A stretch of 64,000 bases of DNA, taken from NCBI GenBank assembly GCA_036405815.1, contig DASWWX010000001.1, forward strand, positions 11,023-75,022, given 5' to 3'. Each line of letters starts with the position of its first letter. Within the stretch, counting starts at the first letter, position 1. The notes below the pieces were generated by a model that had not been told where the DNA came from, ran no database searches, and saw only the letters and a list, made by a program, of their open reading frames with translations. A program made the position numbers and the translations under genes. Shown piece by piece: positions 18,837-28,500 of this stretch. The stretch is from Solimonas sp036405815. Lineage in GTDB: Bacteria > Pseudomonadota > Gammaproteobacteria > Nevskiales > Nevskiaceae.

Positions 18837-20093
18837 TCAGTGTCCTCCCAGCAGTTCGTCGCGCTGGCGCTGCAGGTGCGCCGGCATGTCCTTGAAAACG
18901 TCCTCGAACATGCTGTCCGGCGCGATCGGCGTGCTGCCCAGCGTGCCGTAGCGCTCCGCTTCCTTCAGCGTCGCCTTCACTTCGGCATCGAGTTGCTGCG
19001 TCAGCTCCGCATGCTGCGCCTCGGACCATTCGCCCAGCGCGATCAGGTGCTGCTTCAGGCGCTCGATCGGATCGCCGAGCGGCCAGTTCACGGCCTCGTC
19101 CTGCGGGCGGTAGGCGGACGGATCGTCGCTGGTGGAATGCGCAGCGGCGCGGTAGGTGAACAGCTCGATCATCGTCGGGCCGAGATTGCGGCGCGCGCGC
19201 TCCGCGGCCCAGCGCGTCACCGCATACACCGCGAGAAAGTCGTTGCCGTCGACGCGCAGGCCGGGAATCCCGTAGCCCAGCGCACGCGCGGCGAAGGTCG
19301 CGCGCTCGCCGCCAGCGAAACCCTGGAACGAGGAGATCGCCCACTGGTTGTTGACGACGTTGAGGATGACCGGCGCCTGATACACGGCGCCGAAGGTCAT
19401 CGCGTAATGGAAGTCGGCTTCCGCGGTCGTGCCGTCGCCGATCCAGCCGGCGGCGATGCGGGTATCGTTCTTGATCGCCGAGGCCATCGCCCAGCCCACC
19501 GCCTGCGGCAGCTGCGTGCCCAGATTGCCGGAGATCGAGAAGAAACCGGCCGCCTTGGACGAGTACATGATCGGCAACTGCCGGCCTTTCAGGCGATCGC
19601 GGCTGTTGTTGAAGATCTGGCACATCATGTCGAGGATCGGCCACTCGCGCGCGATCAGCAGACCCTGCTGCCGGTAGCTCGGGAACAGCATGTCCTGCGG
19701 GTCCAGCGCGTAGGCCTGCGCAACCGCCACCGCTTCCTCGCCCGTGGACTTGATGTAGAAGCTGGTTTTGCCCTGTCGCTGCACGCGCAGCATGCGGTCG
19801 TCGAAGGTGCGCGTCAGCAGCATGTGACGGAGTCCGGCGCGCAAACGGTCGGCCGGCAACTGCGGGTCCCACTCACCCACCGCCCGATGTCCGTCGTCGA
19901 GCACGCGGATCAGGTCATAGGGATAAGCGCGCAGCGCCGTTTCGGGCGCATCCACTGCGGGCCGCGGCAGCTGGCCGGCCGGCGGAATGCACAAGCCGCT
20001 GAAATCGGGCGCCTCACCCGGCCGAGCCTTGGGCTCCGGTACATACAGTTGCAGGCCCGCCGATGACGGCGCCTGCGAGTGCTCATCGCGCAT
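18837..20093 (-). CDS. bkdA1: Branched-chain 2-oxo acid dehydrogenase E1 alpha
   Basis: This is the alpha subunit of the E1 decarboxylase. The 418-residue protein has the ThDP-binding signature starting GWIGDGTTAEADFHYA and ending VVNNQWAIS, the substrate-side YIKSTGEEAVAV motif, and the phosphorylation-loop-like TYRAAAHSTSDDPSAYR. A 60-residue N-terminal extension before the catalytic core is typical of bacterial bkdA1. The ATG at 20093 has AGGAG at a good distance. It is the first gene of the leftward bkd unit and is divergent from a BkdR-type regulator 155 bases away. No lpd (E3) gene lies in the window, so the complex probably uses a shared E3. Confidence 0.93.
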   Translation of the reverse strand: MRDEHSQAPSSAGLQLYVPEPKARPGEAPDFSGLCIPPAGQLPRPAVDAPETALRAYPYDLIRVLDDGHRAVGEWDPQLPADRLRAGLRHMLLTRTFDDRMLRVQRQGKTSFYIKSTGEEAVAVAQAYALDPQDMLFPSYRQQGLLIAREWPILDMMCQIFNNSRDRLKGRQLPIMYSSKAAGFFSISGNLGTQLPQAVGWAMASAIKNDTRIAAGWIGDGTTAEADFHYAMTFGAVYQAPVILNVVNNQWAISSFQGFAGGERATFAARALGYGIPGLRVDGNDFLAVYAVTRWAAERARRNLGPTMIELFTYRAAAHSTSDDPSAYRPQDEAVNWPLGDPIERLKQHLIALGEWSEAQHAELTQQLDAEVKATLKEAERYGTLGSTPIAPDSMFEDVFKDMPAHLQRQRDELLGGH

Positions 20094-20209
20094 CTAGGTC
20101 TCCTCGACGACGCACGGATTCGCCACCAAGGCTGCCGCGCACACCAGGAACAGTCTAGACGGGCAAACCCGCGCTTTCGTTCCCATTTTCTCGACTTTCC
20201 GACCGTTTG

Positions 20210-20224
20210 TGGAACAATGTTCCA
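20210..20224. promoter_or_regulatory. 15-bp palindrome in the bkdR-bkdA1 spacer (candidate Lrp-type operator)
   Basis: TGGAACAATGTTCCA is a perfect 15-bp palindrome around a single central base. It ends 24 bases before the bkdR start and lies in the divergent spacer. Lrp/AsnC proteins bind short palindromes near their own promoters, so this may be a BkdR autoregulatory site. Confidence 0.5.
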
Positions 20225-20248
20225 GATAACTCCCCATTCAAGGAACGC

Positions 20249-20731
20249 ATGAGCGACGAACAGGAATCCCTCGACACCCTCGACCTGCGCATTCTCGACC
20301 TGCTGCAGCGCGATGCCACGCTGGCGGCGGCGGACATCGCCGAACGCGTCGCCTCGTCGAAAACGGTGGTCTGGCGCCGCATCCAGAAGCTGGTCGACAG
20401 TGGGGTTGTGCGTGCGCGCGTGGCGCTGCTGGATCACCGCAGGATCGGACTCGGCGTGATGGTGTTCGCGCACGTGAAGATGTCGCATCACGGCCGCGAC
20501 GTGCTGCCCAAGTTTCTGGAGGCGATCAAGCGCTTCCCGCAGATCATCGAGTGCCACACGCTGATGGGCGACGTCGACTTCCTGCTCAAGATCGTGGTGC
20601 CCAGCGTCGAGGATTACGAGCACTTCGTCTGGCAGAAGCTGTCGCAGCTCGACGGCGTGCAGGGGATCAATTCCTCGATCTCGATCCGCCAAGCCATCAA
20701 CACCACGCGCCTGCCGCTGCCGTCGGCCTGA
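20249..20731 (+). CDS. bkdR: Lrp/AsnC-family regulator of the bkd operon (BkdR-like)
   Basis: This is a 160-residue transcription factor with an N-terminal AsnC-type winged HTH (LDTLDLRILDLLQRDATLAA, then VASSKTVVWRRIQKLVDSGV) and a C-terminal RAM ligand-binding domain (ECHTLMGDVDFLLKIV, then LDGVQGINSSISIRQAI). Such proteins sense branched-chain amino acids; in Pseudomonas the equivalent BkdR activates the bkd operon. Divergence from bkdA1 supports that role here. The ATG at 20249 has AAGGAA just upstream; an in-frame GTG at 20207 falls within the operator region. Confidence 0.9.
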   Translation: MSDEQESLDTLDLRILDLLQRDATLAAADIAERVASSKTVVWRRIQKLVDSGVVRARVALLDHRRIGLGVMVFAHVKMSHHGRDVLPKFLEAIKRFPQIIECHTLMGDVDFLLKIVVPSVEDYEHFVWQKLSQLDGVQGINSSISIRQAINTTRLPLPSA

Positions 20732-20757
20732 GCGGCAAGGCCGCGCAGCGTCAACGA

Positions 20758-21987
20758 TCAGGTCGTCCCTATGATCTCGCCATCGGCGTCCACGCCCGTG
20801 GCGATACAGGCACGATCACGACCGGCGCCCTTGGCGCGATACAGCAGACGATCGGCGGCCTGGATCAATCGCGGACCGTCGGCCGCGGCGCCGGGGATCG
20901 CGGCAACGAGGCCGACGCTGGTGCTCAAGCGCAAGGGCGGCTTGCCGACCTCGACCGCCACCCCGATCTCGCGGATGCCCCGCAACAAGGTCTGCGCCAG
21001 CGTCGCCAGTTCGTCCGGTCGCACGTCGTAGCAGACCAGCACGAACTCCTCGCCGCCGTAACGGGCACGGATATCCAGCGGACGCCGCCCCAGCGGCAAG
21101 GCCCGAATCGCCTGACCGGCCAGTCGCAGCACGTCATCGCCCTGACCGTGACCGTAGGTGTCGTTGATCCGCTTGAAATGATCGAGGTCGATCAGCGCCA
21201 CCGCCATCCAGCGCCGGTCGCGAGCCGCCTGCCCCACGGCGCGCGCATAGAGCAGATCGAAGGCACCGCGATTCAGGACCCCGGTCAGCGCATCGGTCTC
21301 CGAGATGGTGCGGATGCGCAGGCGATTGAGATAGGAGTCGCGGTTCAACAGGTCGATGGTGACCAGGCCGCCGATGCCGATCAGCCAGAAGTACAAGGAC
21401 TCATAGACGAAATGCTTGACCGGGTAATGCGTATCGACGCCGATCAGCACCGCGAGCAACGACATGCCGATCGTGAGCGAGCCGCCGAGAATGATCAGGC
21501 GCACGCGAAAGCCGCCGAAGAAGGCCACGGCCATCACCGCGAAATTGACCACGTGCAGGGGATAATTGATCTGACCCATCAGATGCAGCCAGTGCATCGA
21601 CAGGACCGCCGCCCACAGCGTGAGATTGCCCGCGACATTGATCGCGCCCAAGGGCCTGGCGCCGGTGACGTACAGCGGCGCCACCGCCGCAAGCGTCAGC
21701 ACCGGCAACGCCCAGCCCCACTGGATCCACAGCGTCAGCGGCAGCGTCGCATCCGGCACCTCGAACAGAATCCGGTTGAACGCGGGGCTGACGAGAAACG
21801 ACGCGGCGCAGATGCCGAAGAAAATCACCCGCGACCAGCGATAGCGACGATTCAGATGCCGCCGGTAGGCGGCCTCCAACGCCCCGCTGAAGGACAGCCG
21901 CGCGAACATGCGTCGCTGCGCCTGCTGATACGCCTCCGCACTCAGGCCTCGCGGCGACGCTGTCGAACTGTCGGAGCTGGGAGACAT
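20758..21987 (-). CDS. Membrane diguanylate cyclase (GGEEF)
   Basis: This is a 409-residue c-di-GMP synthase with an N-terminal cytoplasmic stretch, about six membrane helices (residues 50-215) and a C-terminal GGDEF domain. The active-site loop is GGEEF, a functional variant, and the inhibitory site RPLD lies five residues before it. DALTGVLNRGAFD and ALIDLDHFKRINDTYGHGQG complete the domain. The membrane part is not a named sensor. It is convergent with bkdR 26 bases away. A 337-base spacer upstream holds a short AT-rich ORF that could be a leader peptide. Confidence 0.9.
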   Translation of the reverse strand: MSPSSDSSTASPRGLSAEAYQQAQRRMFARLSFSGALEAAYRRHLNRRYRWSRVIFFGICAASFLVSPAFNRILFEVPDATLPLTLWIQWGWALPVLTLAAVAPLYVTGARPLGAINVAGNLTLWAAVLSMHWLHLMGQINYPLHVVNFAVMAVAFFGGFRVRLIILGGSLTIGMSLLAVLIGVDTHYPVKHFVYESLYFWLIGIGGLVTIDLLNRDSYLNRLRIRTISETDALTGVLNRGAFDLLYARAVGQAARDRRWMAVALIDLDHFKRINDTYGHGQGDDVLRLAGQAIRALPLGRRPLDIRARYGGEEFVLVCYDVRPDELATLAQTLLRGIREIGVAVEVGKPPLRLSTSVGLVAAIPGAAADGPRLIQAADRLLYRAKGAGRDRACIATGVDADGEIIGTT

Positions 21988-22069
21988 CGAGTCTGAAGAT
22001 TCCGCTGTCGGCGCGACGGCACTCGGGCACCCTCTTTCGGGCGCTGACCGTGAAGATACCCGGAGGATG

Positions 22070-22120
22070 TCACAGGGATTCCTCTAACACCATGGTTCTG
22101 ATTGATATTTTCTTGCCCAT
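22070..22120 (-). CDS. Possible 16-residue leader peptide with rare codons
   Basis: A short leftward ORF encodes MGKKISIRTMVLEESL. A GGGGT ribosome-site-like sequence lies at 22126-22130, 5 bases before the ATG. It uses ATA, AGA and TTA codons, which are nearly absent in the surrounding genes, and ends 82 bases before the diguanylate cyclase start. It could be an attenuator-type leader or a chance reading frame in an AT-rich promoter. I do not recognise the peptide. Confidence 0.25.
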   Translation of the reverse strand: MGKKISIRTMVLEESL

Positions 22121-22216
22121 TGTGACCCCCTGCGTCATGCCATGTGTGAGCGACGGCTCCGCCACCCGGTCCTGCGCCCTCACTACCGCCGACTCGATTC
22201 TGGACGCTTGTTGAAT

Positions 22217-22235
22217 TACTGACACGGCGTCAGTA
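22217..22235. promoter_or_regulatory. Candidate TetR operator of the efflux operon
   Basis: TACTGAC and GTCAGTA are perfect inverted arms around a 5-base centre. The site falls between the putative -35 (22211) and -10 (22234) hexamers of the efflux operon, where a bound TetR dimer would block RNA polymerase. This is the usual form of TetR operators in front of TolC-MFP-RND operons. Confidence 0.6.
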
Positions 22236-22324
22236 GAGTGCCACTCGGACGGGGCACGCCACCCCGCGGCCGCGACGCGGCGACACCCGGCCATCACCAA
22301 TCGAGCAGTACAGGGGGATCCGCT

Positions 22325-23056
22325 TTGTCCGCGAACCGCAGCCAGGTCCGTCGGCGGGAAGAGAAGGAGCAGCGTCGCGAAGAGATCGTCGACGCCGCCG
22401 AAATCGTATTCCAGCGCCAGGGCTACGCCACTGCCAAGATGGAAGACGTGGCGCGGCAAGCCCGCGTGTCGCGTGCGCTGGTCTATCTCTACTTCCGTAA
22501 CAAGGAAGAGCTGTACTTCGCGATCTGCGTACGCGCGCTGCATCTGATCCGCGAACGCTTCGTGGCCGCGGCCGCCGCCGCGCCCAGCGGACTCGAGAAG
22601 ATCCACGCGATCGGCCGGGCGTATGTGCGCTTCGCTGGCGACTGCCCCGGTTACTTCCATGCGCTGACGCATCTCGAATCGCATAAACCGACCGAGGTCG
22701 CGCCCGACAGCATCGAGCGCGCGGCGCTGGACGCCGGCAAGGCCGTGCACGGCGTGACGATCGCCGCGCTCGAACAGGGCATGCGTGACGGCAGCATCCG
22801 CAAGGACGCCGGCGATCCGCTGATGCTGGCGCTGAGCCTGTGGGCGTTCTCGCACGGCGCGATCCAGCTCTCGATCAGCAAGAAGAACCTGTTCGCCGAC
22901 GTGGGCGTCGATCTGGCCGACTTCACCCAGGCAGCGCTGCGCTTCGGCCTGCGCGGCCTGCTGCCACCGACGGACCTCGTCCCCGAACCCCCGTCCGATG
23001 CGCGCGTGCGCGCACCGTCACCGCCCCGCGCCCGCACGCCCCGGAGCCGCCGATGA
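22325..23056 (+). CDS. TetR-family repressor of the RND efflux operon
   Basis: This is a 243-residue regulator. The N-terminal TetR HTH reads IVDAAEIVFQRQGYATAKM, VARQARVSRALVYLYFRNKE and ELYFAI; the C-terminal half is the helical ligand-binding and dimer domain. The proline/arginine-rich last 25 residues are probably disordered. The start is TTG at 22325 with a strong AGGGGG at 22312-22317; the inefficient codon may keep the repressor level low. Its stop overlaps the ATG of the tolC-like gene by four bases (ATGA), so repressor and pump are co-transcribed and the repressor should autoregulate through the palindrome at 22217-22235. Confidence 0.87.
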   Translation: MSANRSQVRRREEKEQRREEIVDAAEIVFQRQGYATAKMEDVARQARVSRALVYLYFRNKEELYFAICVRALHLIRERFVAAAAAAPSGLEKIHAIGRAYVRFAGDCPGYFHALTHLESHKPTEVAPDSIERAALDAGKAVHGVTIAALEQGMRDGSIRKDAGDPLMLALSLWAFSHGAIQLSISKKNLFADVGVDLADFTQAALRFGLRGLLPPTDLVPEPPSDARVRAPSPPRARTPRSRR

Positions 23057-24429
23057 AACGCTTGCTCGCTGTCCTCCTGCTCGTCGCCGGCCCGGTCCTG
23101 GCCGACGGCAGCGATCCCCTGCTCGACGGCTATCTGCGCGAAGCGCTGACCGGGAATCCCGGCCTGCGCGCACGCGATTACGCGCAACAGGCCGCCGACG
23201 CCGACGCCGCGGCAGCCGGCGCGCAGCGCTGGCCGGAACTGACGCTCAACGCCCGCTATACGCGTTCTGAGGGCGGCCGCACGATCGATTTTCCCGCCGG
23301 CGATCTGCTCAACGGCGTCTACGGCACACTCAACCGCTTCCTGGTCGAGCGTGGTGAGGCGCCGGCCTTCCCGACCATCGAGAACCAGTCGATCGCGCTG
23401 CTGCGCGAGAAGGAGCAGGAAACCAAGCTGAGCCTGACGGCGCCGCTGTTCGCCCCTGCCGTCTGGGCCAATGCCGCCGCCAAACACGCGCTGTTCCAGG
23501 GCAGCGTCGCCGGCCGCGAGGCCTATGCGCGCACGCTGGTGCGCGAGGTCAAGCGCGCCTACTACGGCGCCATGCAGGCGCAGGCCGCCGTCGACATCCT
23601 CACCGCCAGCGAACGCCTGCTCGCCGAGAACGTGCGCGTCTCGCAATCGCTGGTGGACGCCGGTAAGGCCACGCGCGACCGCGTGCTGCGCGCCGAAGCC
23701 GAGCGCCTCGCCGTGGTGCAACGACTCGATGCGGCACGCGCGCAGGCGGCGCAGGCACAGCGCCTGCTCAATGTGCTGCGCGACGCTGACGACGTCGCGC
23801 CGGTGGCGCTGGCCGACGCCGGCGCGCTGGCGCGCCCGGCGATGCCGAAAGCGGCAGCCAACGCTTCGACGCGCCCCGAACTGCGACAGATGGATGCCGG
23901 GATCACGGCACGTGAGGCGGGCCGTCGGGCTGCCACCGCCGCGTTGCTGCCGACGCTGGCGCTGGTCGGCGACTACGGCGTACAGGGCGTGGAGTACGAC
24001 TTCGATAGCGAATCCGATTTCAGCACCGTGTCGCTGGTGCTGCGCTGGACGCTGCTCGACTTCGGCAGCCGCGGTGCGCAACGCCGCAAGGCCGGCGCCG
24101 AGCTGGAACAGATCCGCGCCGAACGCACCGATCTCGAACGCCGCCTGCAACTGGCACGCAGCGGCGCTGCCGACGATCTGGCCACGTCGCTGCGCGCGAT
24201 CGATGCCGCGCAGGCACGCCTGCAGGCGTCGGAAGAAGGCTTCCGCATCGCCGAACGCAAGCGCGAAGTCGCAAGCCTGTCGCAGATCGAGTTCCTCGAC
24301 GCCGAACGCGCCTTGACCGAAGCGCGCCTGAATCTGGCGATCGCCCGCTGCGCGGCGCTGGACCGTGCCGCCGAGCTGGAGCTGGCGACCGCCACCTATC
24401 CCTTGCCCGCGCTCTCGCGAGCGGAGTAA
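23053..24429 (+). CDS. TolC-family outer membrane efflux protein
   Basis: This is an outer membrane channel of a tripartite exporter with 458 residues, close to TolC-family length. Residues 1-17 form a signal peptide (MKRLLAVLLLVAGPVLA). The rest has the duplicated alpha-helical barrel pattern, with long Ala/Gln/Arg-rich coiled-coil helices around 70-230 and 290-440 and beta segments such as PTLALVGDYGVQG. No lipobox is present. It overlaps tetR by 4 bases and is followed after 5 bases by the adaptor gene, so the three pump parts are made from one message. Confidence 0.9.
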   Translation: MKRLLAVLLLVAGPVLADGSDPLLDGYLREALTGNPGLRARDYAQQAADADAAAAGAQRWPELTLNARYTRSEGGRTIDFPAGDLLNGVYGTLNRFLVERGEAPAFPTIENQSIALLREKEQETKLSLTAPLFAPAVWANAAAKHALFQGSVAGREAYARTLVREVKRAYYGAMQAQAAVDILTASERLLAENVRVSQSLVDAGKATRDRVLRAEAERLAVVQRLDAARAQAAQAQRLLNVLRDADDVAPVALADAGALARPAMPKAAANASTRPELRQMDAGITAREAGRRAATAALLPTLALVGDYGVQGVEYDFDSESDFSTVSLVLRWTLLDFGSRGAQRRKAGAELEQIRAERTDLERRLQLARSGAADDLATSLRAIDAAQARLQASEEGFRIAERKREVASLSQIEFLDAERALTEARLNLAIARCAALDRAAELELATATYPLPALSRAE

Positions 24430-24434
24430 CCGTC

Positions 24435-25490
24435 ATGTCGATCCATCACCTGTCCCTCTCTGCGCTGCTGGTCAGTGCCCTGCTGCTGAGCGCCTGCTCG
24501 GGCACCGACGACGGCGCCCCCGAGACCGAGGCGCCGGCGCGCCCGGTGCGCATCGCCACCGTCGAGCGCGGCCCGGCGCTCGCGCCGGTCGTCGGCATCG
24601 GCATCGTCGCCGCGCGCGACGAGGCACGGCTGTCGTTCAAGACCGGCGGCCTGATCCGCGAGATTGCGGTACGTCAGGGTGAAACCGTACGGGCGGGCCA
24701 GCGACTGGCAACGCTCGAGACGACCGAGATCGACGCCGGCGTCGCGCAGGCGCGCGCCGCCTCCGACAAGGCGCAGCGCGATCTCGAACGCGGCCGCCAG
24801 CTGTTCAAGGATGACGTGCTGACGCAGGAACAGCTCGATGATCTCGGCACCGCCGCCGCGGTCGCCAAGGCCCAGCTCGACGCCGCGCAGTTCAACCGCC
24901 GCTACTCGGAAATCGTCGCGCCGGCCGACGGCCGCGTACTGCGCCGCCTCGCCGAACCGCGCGAGCTGATCGCCGCCGGCCAACCGGTGCTGCTGGTCTC
25001 GCGCGGCGCCGGCGGCTACACGATGAAACTCGGCCTGCCCGATCGCGACTTCGTGCAGGTGCGGCTGGGCGATCGCGCGCGCCTGCGCTTCGACGCCTAC
25101 CCCGGACGCGAGTTCGCAGCGCAGGTCGTCGAACGCGGCGAAGCCGCCGACCCGCGCACCGGCACCTTTCCGGTCGAACTGGAAGTGGACGCCGGCGATA
25201 CCGCATTGGCCTCCGGCCTGATCGGCCGTGCCGAGATCGCCGCCACCGGCGCCGGCGATGCGCAGCTCGACTACGTCCCGCTGAGTGCGCTGGTCGAAGG
25301 CAATGCCGACGCCACGTTGCTGTTCCTCTACGACGCCAAGACCCAGACCGTGCAGGGTCAGCGCGTGGCGGTGGCGTTCGTCACCGAACACCGCGCCGCG
25401 CTGCGCGAACCGCTGCCGGCCGGCAGCCAGGTCGTCACCGACGGCGCGCCCTACCTCGACGACGGTGCGCGCGCGCGCGTCGTCGAATAA
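24435..25490 (+). CDS. RND efflux periplasmic adaptor (MFP) lipoprotein
   Basis: This adaptor bridges the inner-membrane RND pump and the TolC-like channel. The 351-residue product begins with a lipoprotein signal peptide ending in the lipobox LLSAC (Cys near residue 21), so it is anchored to a membrane by lipid. Barrel-sandwich (lipoyl-like) halves, a short coiled-coil hairpin (ARAASDKAQRDLERGRQL) and a beta-barrel domain follow in the usual order. It lies 5 bases after tolC and 24 bases before the RND gene. Confidence 0.9.
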   Translation: MSIHHLSLSALLVSALLLSACSGTDDGAPETEAPARPVRIATVERGPALAPVVGIGIVAARDEARLSFKTGGLIREIAVRQGETVRAGQRLATLETTEIDAGVAQARAASDKAQRDLERGRQLFKDDVLTQEQLDDLGTAAAVAKAQLDAAQFNRRYSEIVAPADGRVLRRLAEPRELIAAGQPVLLVSRGAGGYTMKLGLPDRDFVQVRLGDRARLRFDAYPGREFAAQVVERGEAADPRTGTFPVELEVDAGDTALASGLIGRAEIAATGAGDAQLDYVPLSALVEGNADATLLFLYDAKTQTVQGQRVAVAFVTEHRAALREPLPAGSQVVTDGAPYLDDGARARVVE

Positions 25491-25514
25491 GCGCGAACCA
25501 CCGGGAGCGTCGCC

Positions 25515-28500
25515 ATGCGTATCGCCGAGTTCTCCGTCCGCAACGTGCCGTTCATGATGGTCGTGTTCGCGATGCTGCTCGCGATCGGCCTGATGGCGCT
25601 GCGCGACATTCCGCGCACCGAAGATCCCTACTTCCCGATCTCGGCGTTCTCGATCATCGCGATCTACCCGGGCGCCGATCCGCTGGAGATCGAACGCCAG
25701 GTCGTCGAACCCATCGAGGATGCGATCTACAAGCTCGACGACGTCAAGGAGATGATCTCGACCTCGGACGACAGCGTCGGCATCGTCCGCATCGAGTTCG
25801 AGGCCTTCGTCGATACCGAGAAGAAGTACGACGAGGTCACGCGCGAACTGAACACGATCCGTCTGCCGGACGGCGTCGCCAAACTCGAAGTGCAGAAGAT
25901 CAATCCCGGTACGGTCTACATCGTGCAGGCGGCGCTGGTGTCGGAGACGGCGTCCTGGGCGACGCTGGAAGACTGGGCCGAAGAGATCACCGATCGCTTC
26001 GAGCGCCTGCCGGGCGTGCTCGAGGCCGAAAGCTGGGCCTATCCGGACCGCGAACTCAGCGTCGAACTGGACCTGAAGCGTCTAGCCGAACTGAATCTGC
26101 GCGCCACGCAGGTGCTGGCCGCGGTGCGCGCCGCCAACACCAACGTGCCCGGCGGCGCCATCGAGATCGGCAGCCGCCGCTTCAACATCAAGACCAGCGG
26201 CAACTATCAGTCGCCGGAGCAGGTGCTGGACACCGTGATCCTCGGCGACGGCGCCCGCGCCGTGCGCGTGCGCGATGTGGCCACCGTGCGCTGGGCGCCC
26301 GGTCCGGAGCGCCACCTCGGCCGCTACGACGGCAAGCGCGCCGTATTCGTCACCGCCAACCAGAAGGCCGGCCAGAACATCTTCGTCACGCGTGACGCGC
26401 TGTACGGCGTGCTCGACCAGATCGAGCAGGAACTGCCGGCCGACGTGAAGCTGGAGCGCGGCTTCGATCAGTCGCGCAATGTCGCCAAGCGGCTCAACCG
26501 CCTGTCCGCGGACTTCATCATCGCCATCGTGCTGGTGTCGATCACGCTGCTGCCGCTGGGACTGCGCGCCGCCGGTATCGTCATGGTGTCGATCCCGCTG
26601 TCGCTGGCGATGGGCCTGGCGGCGCTGTACTTCGCCGGCTTCTCGCTGAACCAGATGTCGATTGCCGGCTTCGTTGTCGCGCTCGGCCTGCTGGTAGACG
26701 ATTCGATCGTCGTCACCGAGAACATCTCGCGCTTCCTGCGCGGCGGACGCAGTCCCGACGATGCGGCGATCCTGGCCACGCGCCAGATCGCGCTGGCGGT
26801 GCTCGGCTGCACGGCGACGCTGCTGTTCGCGTTCCTGCCGCTGCTGGCCCTGCCCGGCAACGCCGGCAAGTTCGTGCGCTCGCTGCCGCTGGCGGTGGTG
26901 TTCACGGTGATCGCGTCGCTGTTCGTGTCGCTGACGATCATTCCGTTCCTGGCCTCGCGCGTGCTGCCACGCGATGAATCGCACGAGGGCAACAAGATCC
27001 TGCAGCGGCTGATGGGCCTGATCCACCGCGTCTACTCGCCGCTGCTGCGGCGCGCGCTGGCACGGCCGAAGACGACACTGGCGCTGGCCTCCGTCCTCGT
27101 GGTCGCCGCCTTCGGCCTAGTGCCGGGCATGGGCATGAGTCTGTTCCCGAAGGCCGACACGCCGCAGTTCCTGATCCAGGTGCGCCTGCCGGACGGCGCG
27201 AGCATGGCCAGCTCGGACGCGGTGCTGCGGGAAATCGAGGGGGTGCTGTCGGACACCGAGGAGGTTCACCTCTACATGTCCAACCTCGGCCGCGGCAACC
27301 CGCGCATCTACTACAACGTGTTCCAGCACGAGTACGCGTCCAACTACGCGGAAGTGTTCGTGCAGCTCGATCGCTATCGGCCCAAGCACACGCCGGCGCT
27401 GCTGGATCGCCTGCGTCAGCGCTTCGACGAAATTCCGGGCGCCGAGATCCTGGTCAAGCAGTTCGAGAACGGCCCGCCGATGGAGGCCCCGATCGCGATC
27501 CGCGTGATCGGGCCGGACCTGCAGGAACTGCGCCGCCTGTCCGGTGAGGTCGAGCATCTGATCCGCACCACCCCCGGCACGCGCGACATCGTCAATCCGC
27601 AGCGCCGCACGCGCATCGACCTCGACCTGCGCATCGACCGCACCAAGGCCGGTCTGCTCGGCGTGCCACCGCTGGAGGCGGACCAGACCGTGCGCCTGGC
27701 GGTGGCCGGCCTGCCGGCCGGCGACTTCCGAACGCCAGCAGGCGACAGCTATCCGATCGTGCTGCGCGCACCGCTGGCCGGCAACGCCACGCTGGCGTCG
27801 CTGGAAGGCCTGCACGTCGGCACCGCCGCTGGCGGCCAGGTGCCTTTGGCGCAGATCACGAGCCCGGCACTGGCGGAATCGCAGTCGCGCATCTACCGCC
27901 GCGACCGCGAGCGCGCCGTGTCGATCACCGCGCACACCGCCACCGGCTACAACACCGAGCAGGTGACGAACATGATCCTGTCGCAGCTCGAGCAGATGCA
28001 GTGGCCGACCGGCTACCGTTACTCCGCCGGCGGCGAAGTCGAGAGCCGTCAGGACAGCTTCGCCGGCTTCGGCACCGCCATCCTGGTCGCGCTGTTCGGC
28101 ATCATGGCCGTGCTGGTGCTGGAGTTCGGCAGCTTCAAGTCGACGCTGATCGTGGCCACCGTGATCCCGCTGGGCATCATGGGCGGCATCGTCATGCTGT
28201 TTCTGGCCGGCTTCAATCTCAGCTTCACGGCGATGCTCGGCTTCATCGCGCTGGTCGGCATCGAGATCAAGAACTCGATTCTGATGGTGGACTTCACCAA
28301 CCAGCTGCGGGCTGCCGGCCGGCCGCTGGACGACGCCATCGCCGAGGCCGGCGAGATCCGCTTCCTGCCGATCCTGCTGACCTCGGTCACCGCCATCGGC
28401 GGCCTGATGCCGCTGGCGGTGCAGAACTCACCGCTCTACTCGCCGATGGCCTGGGTCATCATCGGCGGCCTGATCACGTCCACGCTGATCGGTCGCCTGG

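Larger units (their letters stand above)
21988..22324. other. 337-base divergent spacer between diguanylate cyclase and tetR
   Basis: The spacer carries the leftward promoter region of the GGEEF gene and the rightward promoter region of the TetR efflux operon. It includes a pocket of low GC around 22083-22120, a 16-codon leftward ORF (22070-22120) and a TetR-type palindrome (22217-22235). A plausible rightward promoter is TTGAAT at 22211-22216 and TAGAGT at 22234-22239 with 17 bases between. Confidence 0.55.
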
